From: Moanibacter sp964542645
GTDB taxonomy: Bacteria; Verrucomicrobiota; Verrucomicrobiia; Opitutales; UBA2987
Direction: 5' to 3'
NCBI GenBank assembly: GCA_964542645.1
Contig: CAZIUG010000015.1
Span: forward strand, 682,001-746,000
Length of the DNA: 64,000 bases
In this document: positions 27,331 to 36,368 of the stretch, piece by piece
Position numbering within the stretch: the stretch's first letter is position 1
How the letters are laid out: each line of letters opens with the position of its first letter
Made by a program: the position numbers and the translations under genes
The notes under the pieces: generated by a model
Told to the model about the DNA's origin: nothing
Seen by the model: the letters and a program-made list of their open reading frames with translations, nothing else
The model's database searches: none

Positions 27331-28372
27331 AGGCTGTTCGGTACCCGTACTTCTCTCCTAATTCTAAGCAATCCTTCAGGGGAAGGATTCCTTCTGAAGT
27401 TGTAGGATGGAAAAGACAGCTAGCGGCGATACAGGTACCCGTCTGAAGACTTTTCTCTATTGTCATGCCTTCGTGAAAACCATAAATAACTCCCGCTGCA
27501 AAGGCGTCTCCCGCCCCTACAGTTCCGCGAATTTTTGATTTAGGTATTTGCACAGAGCCCTGCACAAATACATTCCCATCGCGGGTCACAGCAATCGCTC
27601 CACTCGGAAAATGGACGATGACAAACTTACAAACTCCCATATCAAAACAAACCTTTGTAGCCCGTTTGATTTTTTCGACATCCGGTTCGTATTCGTTGCC
27701 CGTAGGAAAACCCGAAATCTGGCCTATCTCGAAGCAATTTGCAAATAGGACGTCCACGAAAGGAAGACATTTTTCCGCAACTTTAATGATTTGTCCATCC
27801 TCCACGCTTGCCAAATCAATTGACGTTCGTAACCCAGACTCCTTATATCTAGACAATACATACGCACCGTCACAATTTCCGGAGGAGTCGATCGAACTGA
27901 TACCGGGTAAGAGATTAAGGTAGGCAAGATGGAAGCAACGGGCTTCCACGCGCTCAAAATCAAAGTGTCCTGCTCGGAGGAGAGCACTTGTTCCTTTCCG
28001 GTGTAAAAAACTCCGCCTCCCGCTAGATTCAACACTCAACACGTACGTATAGGGAGTTGCAGCTTCATCTGTTGTCTTCATCGATGCCACATTGATACCC
28101 ACTTTTCGACAATCGTTGAGAATGTAATCACTATTCGAATCATTCCCCAACAGACCGATTCCGATAAGTGGAAAATCAGCTCCAATTTTCGCCAAATCTT
28201 TGAGTAGGTTGTAGGGACCTCCTCCGCTAGATCGACTTTCCTGGAGAACCTCCGCCACCTGTTCAAGATCCGGGAATTTGTTGATTACTTTCACATGATC
28301 CACACACCAGCCTCCAGCAGCAATAATTCCAGGTGGGGACCTGTCAGGTCGATCATCTACCATAAAATCCAT
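27308..28372 (-). CDS. PfkB-family carbohydrate kinase
   Basis: A 354-residue ribokinase-fold kinase. The N-terminal substrate region has GGWCVDHV and SSGGGPYNLLKDLAKIGA (the family's GG...N(x)A pattern). The C-terminal catalytic motif RGTVGAGDAFAAGVIYGF carries the base aspartate. It phosphorylates a sugar, sugar acid or nucleoside with ATP; the substrate cannot be assigned. With eda 5 kb away, 2-keto-3-deoxygluconate is one candidate (inference). The start may be ATG 28372 or the ATG three codons later. It overlaps the end of the ATPase gene. Confidence 0.82.
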   Translation of the reverse strand: MDFMVDDRPDRSPPGIIAAGGWCVDHVKVINKFPDLEQVAEVLQESRSSGGGPYNLLKDLAKIGADFPLIGIGLLGNDSNSDYILNDCRKVGINVASMKTTDEAATPYTYVLSVESSGRRSFLHRKGTSALLRAGHFDFERVEARCFHLAYLNLLPGISSIDSSGNCDGAYVLSRYKESGLRTSIDLASVEDGQIIKVAEKCLPFVDVLFANCFEIGQISGFPTGNEYEPDVEKIKRATKVCFDMGVCKFVIVHFPSGAIAVTRDGNVFVQGSVQIPKSKIRGTVGAGDAFAAGVIYGFHEGMTIEKSLQTGTCIAASCLFHPTTSEGILPLKDCLELGEKYGYRTAFSSAPSL

Positions 28373-28398
28373 TCTCTAAATTCTCGGAGATTCAAGTT

Positions 28399-29811
28399 TT
28401 AATTTCCCACGACATCCCCTCTCTGATCGAGAGCCTTGGACATTTCCGTTATGGTAGTAAATTTCTCACGGATCTTTCCTTTCTTCCTACCTCTCTCGAT
28501 CTCAAACCCGTTTAGTCGCTTCCAATCTTCAAAATCCACGAATTGAACTCCTCTTTCCCGCAATATTCCCGGCAAAGCCTCTTCTTCGCCCTTGGGTAAA
28601 ACCTTCGCTGTTTTACCTTTCAGATCTTCCAGCATTGCATCTACAGTAGCAACAGAATCCCTTCGATTCGTCCCAATCAGCCCAGTTGGACCTCTCTTTG
28701 CCCACCCCACCACGTACTGTCCTTCAATCCGATTATCTCCTTCATCCGTCACTCTGCCGGCTTCATTTGGGATTCGGCCGAGATTCAGGTCAAAAGGAAC
28801 CCCGGGAATAGGGACGCCGCGATATCCTACAGATCGCAGGACCATCCCTACCTCAAGAGTCTCAAACACATTCTTGCCTCTTGGTTTAGGCGTTCCCGAC
28901 TCGTCCCGGTAGAGTTCATTCTTCTCAATTCTCACGGCCTCTACCCGTCCATTACGACCTAATATCTCAACTGGAGATACCAGGAAGCGCAATTTCACTT
29001 TTCTTCGCTCAACGCCTCCCCCTAACTTAGACTGGTCAGTCAAGAATTCAACATTTCGGCGACAATTTGCATCTAACAAAGCTCTCTTAGATAGCTGATC
29101 CAATACAACCTCGGAAGGATCGATGATCAAATCTACACCACTGAGTTCAGCGATTTCTCTGATTTCCTTCGTCGTAAAGGAAGCCTGGGCAAAGCCTCTT
29201 CTCCCAAGGATCAAGATTTCTCTAACCCGACTTTCTCGGAGTGCTTCTAAAGCATAATGCGAAATATCTGAACCCTCAAGCTCATCCGGCCTCTTGCTCA
29301 AGATACGCGTTACATCCATCGCAACGTTACCAACCCCGACCACTGCTACCCGTTCAACCGAAAGATCGAACACATGCTCCTTATGTTCGGGATGACCATT
29401 ATACCAACCGACAAATTCCGTTGCTGGACAACTTCCGGTCAGTTCCTCACCAGGGATTCCCATTTTCTGATCCGATTCATTGCCAACAGCATAGACAATT
29501 TGGTCATAATTTCCCTTGAGATCTTCTAGGCCAATATCTCGACCCAGCATTACATTTCCAAAAAAACGAAAGCCCGGCATCTCCGCAACTCGGGTATAGA
29601 TAGTGGTAACCGCTTTAATCTTCTGATGGTCTGGTGCCACGCCGCCTCGAACCAAACCGAACGGCGTAGGAAGCCGATCAAGAATATCCACCCGGACTGA
29701 AATTCCCGCTCTTTTAAGCAAAGATTCAGCGGCGTAGAATCCTGATGGCCCAGCCCCCACTATTGCCACCCTAACAGGCCTCTCTGCAGACCCAAAGGAA
29801 AATCTTTTCAT
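28399..29811 (-). CDS. FprA/adrenodoxin-reductase-like ferredoxin-NADP reductase
   Basis: A 470-residue flavoprotein. GAGPSGFYAAESLLK is the FAD-binding dinucleotide motif near the N-terminus, PTPFGLVRGGVAPDH the family's FAD/ferredoxin-face signature, and VGVGNVAMDVTRIL the NADP motif. GWAKRGPTGLIGTNRRDS near the C-terminus is highly typical. It passes electrons between NADPH and ferredoxin, supporting Fe-S cluster assembly or ferredoxin-dependent enzymes. It lies downstream of ugd with a 4-base ATGA overlap, so the two are translated together; why they are paired is not obvious. Confidence 0.92.
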   Translation of the reverse strand: MKRFSFGSAERPVRVAIVGAGPSGFYAAESLLKRAGISVRVDILDRLPTPFGLVRGGVAPDHQKIKAVTTIYTRVAEMPGFRFFGNVMLGRDIGLEDLKGNYDQIVYAVGNESDQKMGIPGEELTGSCPATEFVGWYNGHPEHKEHVFDLSVERVAVVGVGNVAMDVTRILSKRPDELEGSDISHYALEALRESRVREILILGRRGFAQASFTTKEIREIAELSGVDLIIDPSEVVLDQLSKRALLDANCRRNVEFLTDQSKLGGGVERRKVKLRFLVSPVEILGRNGRVEAVRIEKNELYRDESGTPKPRGKNVFETLEVGMVLRSVGYRGVPIPGVPFDLNLGRIPNEAGRVTDEGDNRIEGQYVVGWAKRGPTGLIGTNRRDSVATVDAMLEDLKGKTAKVLPKGEEEALPGILRERGVQFVDFEDWKRLNGFEIERGRKKGKIREKFTTITEMSKALDQRGDVVGN

Positions 29812-31235
29812 GCTTTTTCTGTACTCCGGCCTATACCGAATGCTTGGAACCCTATTTCTTCAATATCATTGAGATCGAGAATATTTCTACCATCAAAGAG
29901 AAAGGCCGGTTTTCGCATTGAGTTAAAAATTCTCTTAAAATCGAGCTCTTTGAATTCATCCCACTCCGTCAGTACGGCCACGGCCTGTGCCCCATAACAG
30001 GCCTGATAAGGATCTGAAACAGTCTCAATTTTGTCCCTTAGCCCAGCTCCAGAACGGATAATGCCCAGCGCGTTTTTAATGTCATCTGATGATGCTTGGG
30101 GATCGTAAATAGAAAGGCTTGCTTCCTCTTCGAGGAGATCACGACAAACATATATAGCCGCGGATTCCCGTATGTCATTAGTGTCCTTCTTAAAGGAGAA
30201 TCCGAGAATGGCGATCCTCTTCCCCGAGACAGAGTTAGAAAGTTGATTCACGATTCTGCTAGAAAACCTTCTCCTTTGGAGACTATTCATAACCACGACC
30301 TGCCGCCAATATTCTGCTACTTCCGATAACCCGGAACTCTCGCAAAGGTAGATTAGATTCAAAATATCCTTTTCAAAACAGGACCCGCCGAATCCAACAG
30401 ACGATTTCAGAAACTTCGCACCAATGCGTGAATCGGCGCCAACAGCTTCGGCAACTTCATCAACGTTGGCTCCAGTCTCTTCACAAAGCATTGAAATTGA
30501 GTTAATCGAGGAGAGGCGTTGTGCCAGGAAAGCATTTGCAGTCAATTTTGAAAGTTCTGAAGACCAGAGATTAGTTGTGATAATCCGCTTCCTTGGGACC
30601 CATTTCGCATAAATTTCAACAAGCTTTCCCATTGCCTGAATTCCTTCGATGCTCTTATCTCCACCAATCAGGACACGATCAGGATTCTCCAAGTCCGCTA
30701 TGGCGGTACCTTCGGCGAGGAACTCTGGATTGGAAAGCACCTGAAATCTGGCGCTCCGATCATTGGCATTAAGAATGCGCCTGATCGACTCGGCAGTCCG
30801 TACAGGGACGGTTGATTTCTCGACTACAATCTTACCTGAATCCGCGACATCGGCAATTTGACGAGCGCTATTCTCGATATACTTCAGATCGGGAGCGAAA
30901 CCTGCGCCCAAACCGGTTGACTTCGTTGGCGTCGGAAGACACATGAATATAATGTCCGCCTTATAAATGCCCCCTTTCACATCCGTTGAAAAGAAGAGGT
31001 TGCGATCTCTAACAAGACCGAGAATCTCATCCAACCCCGGTTCAAATATAGGAGGTTTATCCGAATTCCATGCAGCCACTCTCTTAGAATCAATATCAAC
31101 GACGGAGACTGTGATATCAGGACATTTGTACGCTAACATTGCCATGTGGGGACCTCCCACAAACCCGGCACCTATACAGCAAATCTCCAATGTCGATGGA
31201 ACCATCGAACTGGAGCTTTCATTATCTTCCCTCAT
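29808..31235 (-). CDS. ugd: UDP-glucose 6-dehydrogenase
   Basis: A 475-residue NAD-dependent enzyme that oxidises UDP-glucose twice to UDP-glucuronate for capsule, lipopolysaccharide or glycan synthesis. CCIGAGFVGGPHMAMLA binds NAD. FEPGLDEIL and VLSNPEFLAEGTAI line the pocket, and VGFGGSCFEKD holds the catalytic Cys286. The form of these motifs is that of the animal/planctomycete-type enzyme rather than the shorter E. coli type. It overlaps the FprA-like gene by four bases. Confidence 0.95.
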   Translation of the reverse strand: MREDNESSSSMVPSTLEICCIGAGFVGGPHMAMLAYKCPDITVSVVDIDSKRVAAWNSDKPPIFEPGLDEILGLVRDRNLFFSTDVKGGIYKADIIFMCLPTPTKSTGLGAGFAPDLKYIENSARQIADVADSGKIVVEKSTVPVRTAESIRRILNANDRSARFQVLSNPEFLAEGTAIADLENPDRVLIGGDKSIEGIQAMGKLVEIYAKWVPRKRIITTNLWSSELSKLTANAFLAQRLSSINSISMLCEETGANVDEVAEAVGADSRIGAKFLKSSVGFGGSCFEKDILNLIYLCESSGLSEVAEYWRQVVVMNSLQRRRFSSRIVNQLSNSVSGKRIAILGFSFKKDTNDIRESAAIYVCRDLLEEEASLSIYDPQASSDDIKNALGIIRSGAGLRDKIETVSDPYQACYGAQAVAVLTEWDEFKELDFKRIFNSMRKPAFLFDGRNILDLNDIEEIGFQAFGIGRSTEKA

Positions 31236-31353
31236 TGAAGATTCCGTAAATCATCAACCTGTACACTTCCCTTATAAAGCTTATCAGACAGTTCTACCAG
31301 AGACAAAATTATTTTGACCGTAACAGCACACTGAATACGAAAGAAGCCCAGGA

Positions 31354-32625
31354 CTAGGAGAATTCCCTGGCCACTTTAGCAAATCTTTGACCTGCCTCTT
31401 CGAGCCAATTTCCATCTAACGAACCAAAGCTCAAACGGATATAATTGGTAGGCGGTCTTTCAGCAAAGAACAATTCACCCGGCACATAGAGCACACCCTC
31501 CGCTATACAAGCCTTACAAAACTCAGAGTCTACTCCCGTGTCAATCCGATCCGGTGCTCGAAGCCAAAGCAGGATGCCTCCGGTCGGAGTCTCCCAATCC
31601 CATTCCATTTCCCTGAGACCACCGTCAAGTAGTGTTCCCTGTAAAATGTCCATTTTCGCTTTGTAGTACCGACTAATCTTCCTTAGATACTCGGCATAAC
31701 AACCATCTGCTATAACCCGCTCGATTATTGCCTGAGCAAAATTGGATGTGCCGAAATCTTGTTGACCCTTAACCCGGGCAAGATTGTTAAACCAATCTGC
31801 TTCGGAACAATAGGCGTAGCCCACTTTTAATCCCGTTGAGAAGGGCTTCGTAAATGTCCCAGCATAAAGAGTAGGAATTCCTTCGAATTCGTCCATGCTC
31901 ATATGGCTTGGAGCAGGAAAGGGTGAGTGGAAGTAGAGCTCGCGGTAAGCTGCATCCTCGATAAAAGGAATGGGGAAGGGAAGAGATCTCAACAGATTTC
32001 CCAGTTGACGCTTTTCCGCTACGTTCATCGAGCGCGTGGATGGATTGGCAAAATAACTTACACTGTAAAGCCCCTTAACTCGGATGATTTCTCCACTTTC
32101 TGTGAGTCCGTCGATCATCTCTTTCAGACCCTTAAAATCAAGTCCTCCATTCTGTATTACCGGCATAGGCATGGGGGTTACACCCAATCCCTTGAGCACC
32201 TCTAGAAAGACAAAATAGGTTGGCTGTTCGACCAAAATTATATCGCCTGGATCGCAGAGGATTTGAATCGCAAGGTAGAGCGCCTGTTGCGAGCCATTCG
32301 TAACAAGAATACGATTTGGGTTCAAAGAAAGCCCCTCTTCTCCGGGATATTGCGCCAAGAATCGCGCGATTCCTTCTTTCAGTCCACCTCTTCCATTATT
32401 TAACCCATACTGTAGGTGCTCGGGATCTGTACCAAGTTGCGCCAGCTCACCAACTACCTCGCTAACCAGTTCAACTGGCAGAACCGAATTATCCGTGAAG
32501 CCTGCTGCGAGAGAAAGGAGACTTGAATCTCCCAGGGCAAGATCCATAAGACGTACAATCTCGGGATCTGAAAGGTTTTCACCAAGACTCGAGAATCTTA
32601 TCTTCTTGGTGTTGGATTGTGCCAT
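31354..32625 (-). CDS. PLP-dependent aminotransferase, class I/II
   Basis: A 423-residue fold-type I aminotransferase. LQYGLNNGRGGLKEGIARFL and VTNGSQQALYLAIQILCDPGD are typical of the 2-aminoadipate/MocR-like branch. IEDAAYREL holds the aspartate that contacts the pyridine nitrogen, and AGTFTKPFSTGLKVGY holds the Schiff-base Lys260. The late NYIRLSFG arginine binds the substrate carboxylate. There is no N-terminal GntR domain, so it is an enzyme, not a MocR regulator. The amino donor is unknown; aromatic or branched substrates are possible. Confidence 0.87.
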   Translation of the reverse strand: MAQSNTKKIRFSSLGENLSDPEIVRLMDLALGDSSLLSLAAGFTDNSVLPVELVSEVVGELAQLGTDPEHLQYGLNNGRGGLKEGIARFLAQYPGEEGLSLNPNRILVTNGSQQALYLAIQILCDPGDIILVEQPTYFVFLEVLKGLGVTPMPMPVIQNGGLDFKGLKEMIDGLTESGEIIRVKGLYSVSYFANPSTRSMNVAEKRQLGNLLRSLPFPIPFIEDAAYRELYFHSPFPAPSHMSMDEFEGIPTLYAGTFTKPFSTGLKVGYAYCSEADWFNNLARVKGQQDFGTSNFAQAIIERVIADGCYAEYLRKISRYYKAKMDILQGTLLDGGLREMEWDWETPTGGILLWLRAPDRIDTGVDSEFCKACIAEGVLYVPGELFFAERPPTNYIRLSFGSLDGNWLEEAGQRFAKVAREFS

Positions 32626-32926
32626 TTTTTTTTAAGTACGAGTTAAAACCCCTTGAAAAACACCTAATACACCCGTTTGAAGATTGCTAAATAACACAGT
32701 AATCTGCCGACGTCATATTTAAAGTCTAGGATTCCAAGCCGGAAAGTATTTTTCTGCATCTTTTGACGTAAATCCTCATTTGGTAGAAACCGTGAAGCCA
32801 GAATTCGGAGCAAATAATTTCCAGCGCGGCCTTAAAATGATTCGGCAACGAAGTCTTGCTACACCAAGCATAGCATGATTCGTCCTCCCCGCTACGATTC
32901 CTTATGTATAGACATTTTGCTCTCCC
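32626..32926. other. Intergenic region tolB-like to aminotransferase
   Basis: About 300 bases between two minus-strand genes with no ORF, RNA or convincing hairpin recognised. Confidence 0.35.
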
Positions 32927-34153
32927 TTAAGGAAACGGGTAGACGAAATGAGGCTGAAAGATTTTCCCCTGTCCTCGTGGATTCAACTCCGTTGATTTTC
33001 CAGTCTGAGAATCCAATAAGACTAAACCTCGTTTCTTTCCCTTTCCTGCCGTGTAGACAATATGCCTTCCATCATTGAGCCAGGTCGGTTCAACGGCGTC
33101 GCCTCCGCCTCGGGTTATAACCTTCGTCCTCGATTCAGCCATATCATAAAGCGCAATTTTAAACCTTCTACCCTGTAGAATCGTAAACGCGATCTGATTC
33201 GGGTGAACCGGGTTCCAAGCCGGCTCGGCACAAATACCGCTTATATTCGTCGGGATTCTCTTAGGTCGACCACCGGTGATTGAAACGCGAAAGAGTTGAG
33301 GACTCCCTAGCCGATCAGAAGTAAAGGCAATAGTTCTCCCATTAGGTGCCCAAGTCGGATCAGCTTCCACAGCGTTTCTTGAGTGGGTGAGTCGCCGTAT
33401 GTGAGTACCACTTAAATCGCAGATGTAAAGTTCCGCATTCCCCACGCTTGAGAGAATTAAAGCGATTTCAGTCCCCCTAGGATTGTAGGTTGCTCCTGTA
33501 TTAGATCCTTTGAAACCCATGAAGAGCTCTCTCTGTCTGCTGCGCAGGTCAGTTTTATAGATATCGGGAAATCCATTCGGATAGTAGCTTGTAAAGAGAA
33601 CACTTTGCCCGTCAGGTGCTAGATTCGGAGAAAGGCACTTCGCCCCATCTTTGGTAACTCTTATCACATTGACGAAAAAAAGGTCCGAAACATATACTTC
33701 AGGGGATCCAGTCTGATCACCCACCCAAGCGAGCTTTCCAGCAAAATAGCCTGGATTCCCAGAGGTCTTCCTCACTGCTAAATCAGCAGCTTTAAGAACA
33801 GTTTGGGTCACATCAGTACCGCTCACCCTCTTTCGGAAAAGGACCATAGCTGGCCTTCCACTAAGGATAATAAGCTCAACTTGGTTATTCTCTAATACAG
33901 AAAATCGAAATTCAAAGTCGCTCTCACCACCTCGCTGCAATTCATAGCCCCCATGGGAGGAAAATGCTTGTGACACCAAGCTTACGATCCAACCCGAATC
34001 TGCCGTTATCTCAACCTCGATCGTCTTTCTCTGGGATTCGCGATTGATGACACCAAGGTTGAAACCTTGAGTCGGCTCATCTGCTCCCAACCAAACTACC
34101 TGAAATAAACCAATGCAGGCAAGTAATGAGATCCGAAGCATGGGTAAGGGCAT
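32927..34153 (-). CDS. tolB: TolB-like periplasmic beta-propeller
   Basis: About 408 residues. A signal peptide starts at MPLPMLRISLL and ends near WLGADE. The N-terminal alpha/beta domain (residues about 30-150) is followed by a WD40-like propeller with repeated blades, for example NLAPDGQSVLFTSYYPNGFPDIY, YNPRGTEIAL, WAPNGRTIAFTSDRLGSPQLF and WLNDGRHIVYTAGKG. TolB belongs to the Tol-Pal system that keeps the outer membrane attached during division. No pal or tolQRA gene is adjacent. I use ATG 34153 (GGATGAG nine bases before); ATG 34141 is also possible. Longer open frames upstream would destroy the signal peptide. Confidence 0.85.
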   Translation of the reverse strand: MPLPMLRISLLACIGLFQVVWLGADEPTQGFNLGVINRESQRKTIEVEITADSGWIVSLVSQAFSSHGGYELQRGGESDFEFRFSVLENNQVELIILSGRPAMVLFRKRVSGTDVTQTVLKAADLAVRKTSGNPGYFAGKLAWVGDQTGSPEVYVSDLFFVNVIRVTKDGAKCLSPNLAPDGQSVLFTSYYPNGFPDIYKTDLRSRQRELFMGFKGSNTGATYNPRGTEIALILSSVGNAELYICDLSGTHIRRLTHSRNAVEADPTWAPNGRTIAFTSDRLGSPQLFRVSITGGRPKRIPTNISGICAEPAWNPVHPNQIAFTILQGRRFKIALYDMAESRTKVITRGGGDAVEPTWLNDGRHIVYTAGKGKKRGLVLLDSQTGKSTELNPRGQGKIFQPHFVYPFP

Positions 34154-34484
34154 TATCGATATCTCATCCAACCTTCGCATTTTCACAGTATTCCATGAAT
34201 TCGGTAATAAAACAATAGCGTTTACACACACACCCAATTCCCCCACCGTTCCGGGAGGATCGTCTTGACACATTACTACCATACGATTCCAAAGCTAGCC
34301 TAATTGAAAATCCTGAGAGCTGCTTTAAGATCGGAAAGCTGATAAGCCGTGATCATAAATTCAAGCAACTAGAGAAAATTATCAAAGAAATACTCTGGCC
34401 ATCGAATCATAACTGCCGAAATCTCAACCACGCACTTCTCCCAAATAAATTATTGTTAAAACTAATAAGACCTGGAATTAGATT
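34154..34484. other. Divergent promoter region tolB / mrp
   Basis: About 330 bases between divergent genes. It should hold both promoters, but no clear boxes, RNA or hairpin were recognised. Confidence 0.35.
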
Positions 34485-35561
34485 ATGTCTTCTAGCCAAA
34501 TGGATAAAAATACGATCTTCAATCTACTTCGGCAGGTTAACTATCCAGGATTCAGTCGAGATATCGTTTCCTTTGGCCTGGTTCGTGATGTTCAATTCCA
34601 AAATGAAACCGTCACCATCAAACTTGAAGTTTCAACCGACAATCCCCAAATACCCAACCAAATAAAAGCCGATGTAGAGTCCATCCTCACACGGGCCGAA
34701 GGAATCTCTAATGCGGACGTTCGTATTGCTCTCAAGAAACCAGCTAGTCCGACTCCACCCGGCACCCCAACACCACGAAAAATACCTGGGGTTAAGCATG
34801 TTATTGCAATCGCCAGTGGAAAAGGAGGCGTTGGGAAGTCAACTTTTGCCGTCAATCTAGCCTGTGCTGTGGAGCGAATCTTGAGCACGAGGGGCATGCC
34901 GCGTCAGACAGGGATCATGGACTGCGATATCTATGGCCCTTCCATTCCGCTAATGATTGGAATAAATACTCGTCCTGAGATTGAAGATGAGAAAATTCTG
35001 CCAATAGAAAACTTCCATATCAGGGTCATGTCCATGGGATTCCTCGTCGACGACAAAACCCCCGTTGTCTGGCGGGGACCTATGGTAACTCAGACAATTG
35101 TCCAATTCGCCCAATACGTTGATTGGGGAGAGTTGCAATTACTCATAGTTGACCTGCCCCCCGGCACCGGTGACGCCCACCTCACTCTTGTCCAGAACAT
35201 CGCAATTGACGGAGCTATCATTATCACCACTCCTCAAGCAGCCGCCTTTAATGTTGCTTGTAGGGGCGCTCGTATGTTCGACAAGGTGAACGTTCCTATT
35301 CTCGGCGTGGCAGAAAACATGAGTTACCTCGAAGATCCTACTTCTGGTGAACACAATCACATCTTTGGAAAGGGCGGCGGTGAGACTACCGCGACCTTCC
35401 TAGAAACCGAACTCTTTGGTCGGGTACCACTGGACCCAAGAATTCGTGAAGGTGGAGATATTGGCGTTCCATCAGTCGTCGGATTCCCTGATTGTAATGC
35501 CTCACGAATATTTCACCAAATTGCGGAAAAAACACTCGCAAAACTGCTAATCGGAACATAG
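34485..35561 (+). CDS. mrp: Mrp/NBP35-type Fe-S cluster carrier ATPase
   Basis: A 358-residue cytoplasmic P-loop protein. An N-terminal MIP18/DUF59 domain (residues about 8-85) is joined by a proline-rich linker to the ATPase with SGKGGVGKST (111-120), the deviant Walker A of the MinD/Mrp class, then DCDIYGPSIP and VDLPPGTGD. It should deliver Fe-S clusters to target enzymes. After GVAENMSY (274-281) most relatives have a CxxC pair that holds the bridging cluster; here the stretch reads LEDPTSGEHNH and has no cysteine, as in some cyanobacterial-type relatives. A hairpin follows the stop by 37 bases. Confidence 0.9.
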   Translation: MSSSQMDKNTIFNLLRQVNYPGFSRDIVSFGLVRDVQFQNETVTIKLEVSTDNPQIPNQIKADVESILTRAEGISNADVRIALKKPASPTPPGTPTPRKIPGVKHVIAIASGKGGVGKSTFAVNLACAVERILSTRGMPRQTGIMDCDIYGPSIPLMIGINTRPEIEDEKILPIENFHIRVMSMGFLVDDKTPVVWRGPMVTQTIVQFAQYVDWGELQLLIVDLPPGTGDAHLTLVQNIAIDGAIIITTPQAAAFNVACRGARMFDKVNVPILGVAENMSYLEDPTSGEHNHIFGKGGGETTATFLETELFGRVPLDPRIREGGDIGVPSVVGFPDCNASRIFHQIAEKTLAKLLIGT

Positions 35562-35598
35562 CTTCGGGCCGCCTTTTGGACTACTTTCATACTCCCTG

Positions 35599-35613
35599 GC
35601 CTCCGAGAGGCCT
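35599..35613 (+). terminator. Probable terminator after mrp
   Basis: GGCCTC-CGA-GAGGCC, a perfect 6-bp G+C-rich stem with a 3-base loop, begins 38 bases after the mrp stop. It is followed by TTCTCTCT, a weak pyrimidine tract. Confidence 0.5.
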
Positions 35614-35685
35614 TCTCTCTGGTTGAGGGTTTTGAGCTGCGCTTCGACACCGAGATCTCGTACTAGAATTTATCCCACTTCCCCG

Positions 35686-35907
35686 ATGAAAGAAGAAACC
35701 CCGACAAACATCGACTCCAGTCGTAGCGACTTCGCCACGAATTCAGGACTCTACAAAGAGTTTCTCGCAGAGCGGGAAGAAATCCTGAAACATAAATGGC
35801 TAGAATCGGAAAAAGTCGGACATGATATCGGTTTTGAGAAAGCTCTCCTGGATTGGATCCGTAACTACCGAGACGATTGGAGATCGGGTCGAAGGTGCAG
35901 TGGTTAG
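35686..35907 (+). CDS. Small acidic/basic protein, unknown
   Basis: A 73-residue ORF from ATG 35686. The C-terminal two thirds (KEFLAEREEILKHKW, then SEKVGHDIGFEKALLDW and a basic tail) have the regular charged and aromatic pattern of a real helical protein and look conserved in style, but no family name is certain. The longer frame from 35623 adds an unlikely Ser/Arg-rich leader. It lies 125 bases after mrp. No membrane segment or signal peptide is present. It could be a small regulatory or ribosome-linked protein; no function is claimed. Confidence 0.5.
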   Translation: MKEETPTNIDSSRSDFATNSGLYKEFLAEREEILKHKWLESEKVGHDIGFEKALLDWIRNYRDDWRSGRRCSG

Positions 35908-36368
35908 CAGCTCGCCATAAAGCGAATCTCTAAATCGCTGACGTAATTATCGACGTAACCGCGTGCTGAAGGCACTGTTCGGCGAAAAGCCCGATTTCTC
36001 TACCTGATTTCGCGATGGATTGTATGACGCCTCAAATGAGGGTTGTACTTCTTTTTTTCGACCCGTTCCGTCTCGCCCCTTTTATTCCGCGTCGACAAAT
36101 ATCGAGAGACCGGCTTCCCTTCTTTTCGCGCCTCCGTGCATTCTAGGGTTATGTGTTCTCTAGGCATAATCTAAACCTCTTCTGGAACCAAGCACGATAC
36201 CTCGAACACGTCTGGATTCAACCTCAAAATTCAGGGAGATTATCTCAACTAATTCAATTTACTTGATGTCTCTCTGCGAGTTAGTCCATTCGATGTCTAC
36301 AGTGTAATACTTCCCCAATATAGAAAATTACATTTTGTCGAGTCCCCCTTGCCTTTGAGAACAGCGAC
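35908..36368. other. Convergent intergenic region
   Basis: About 460 bases between the small protein and the EIIA-DAC gene. No ORF, RNA or strong inverted repeat was recognised. Confidence 0.4.
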
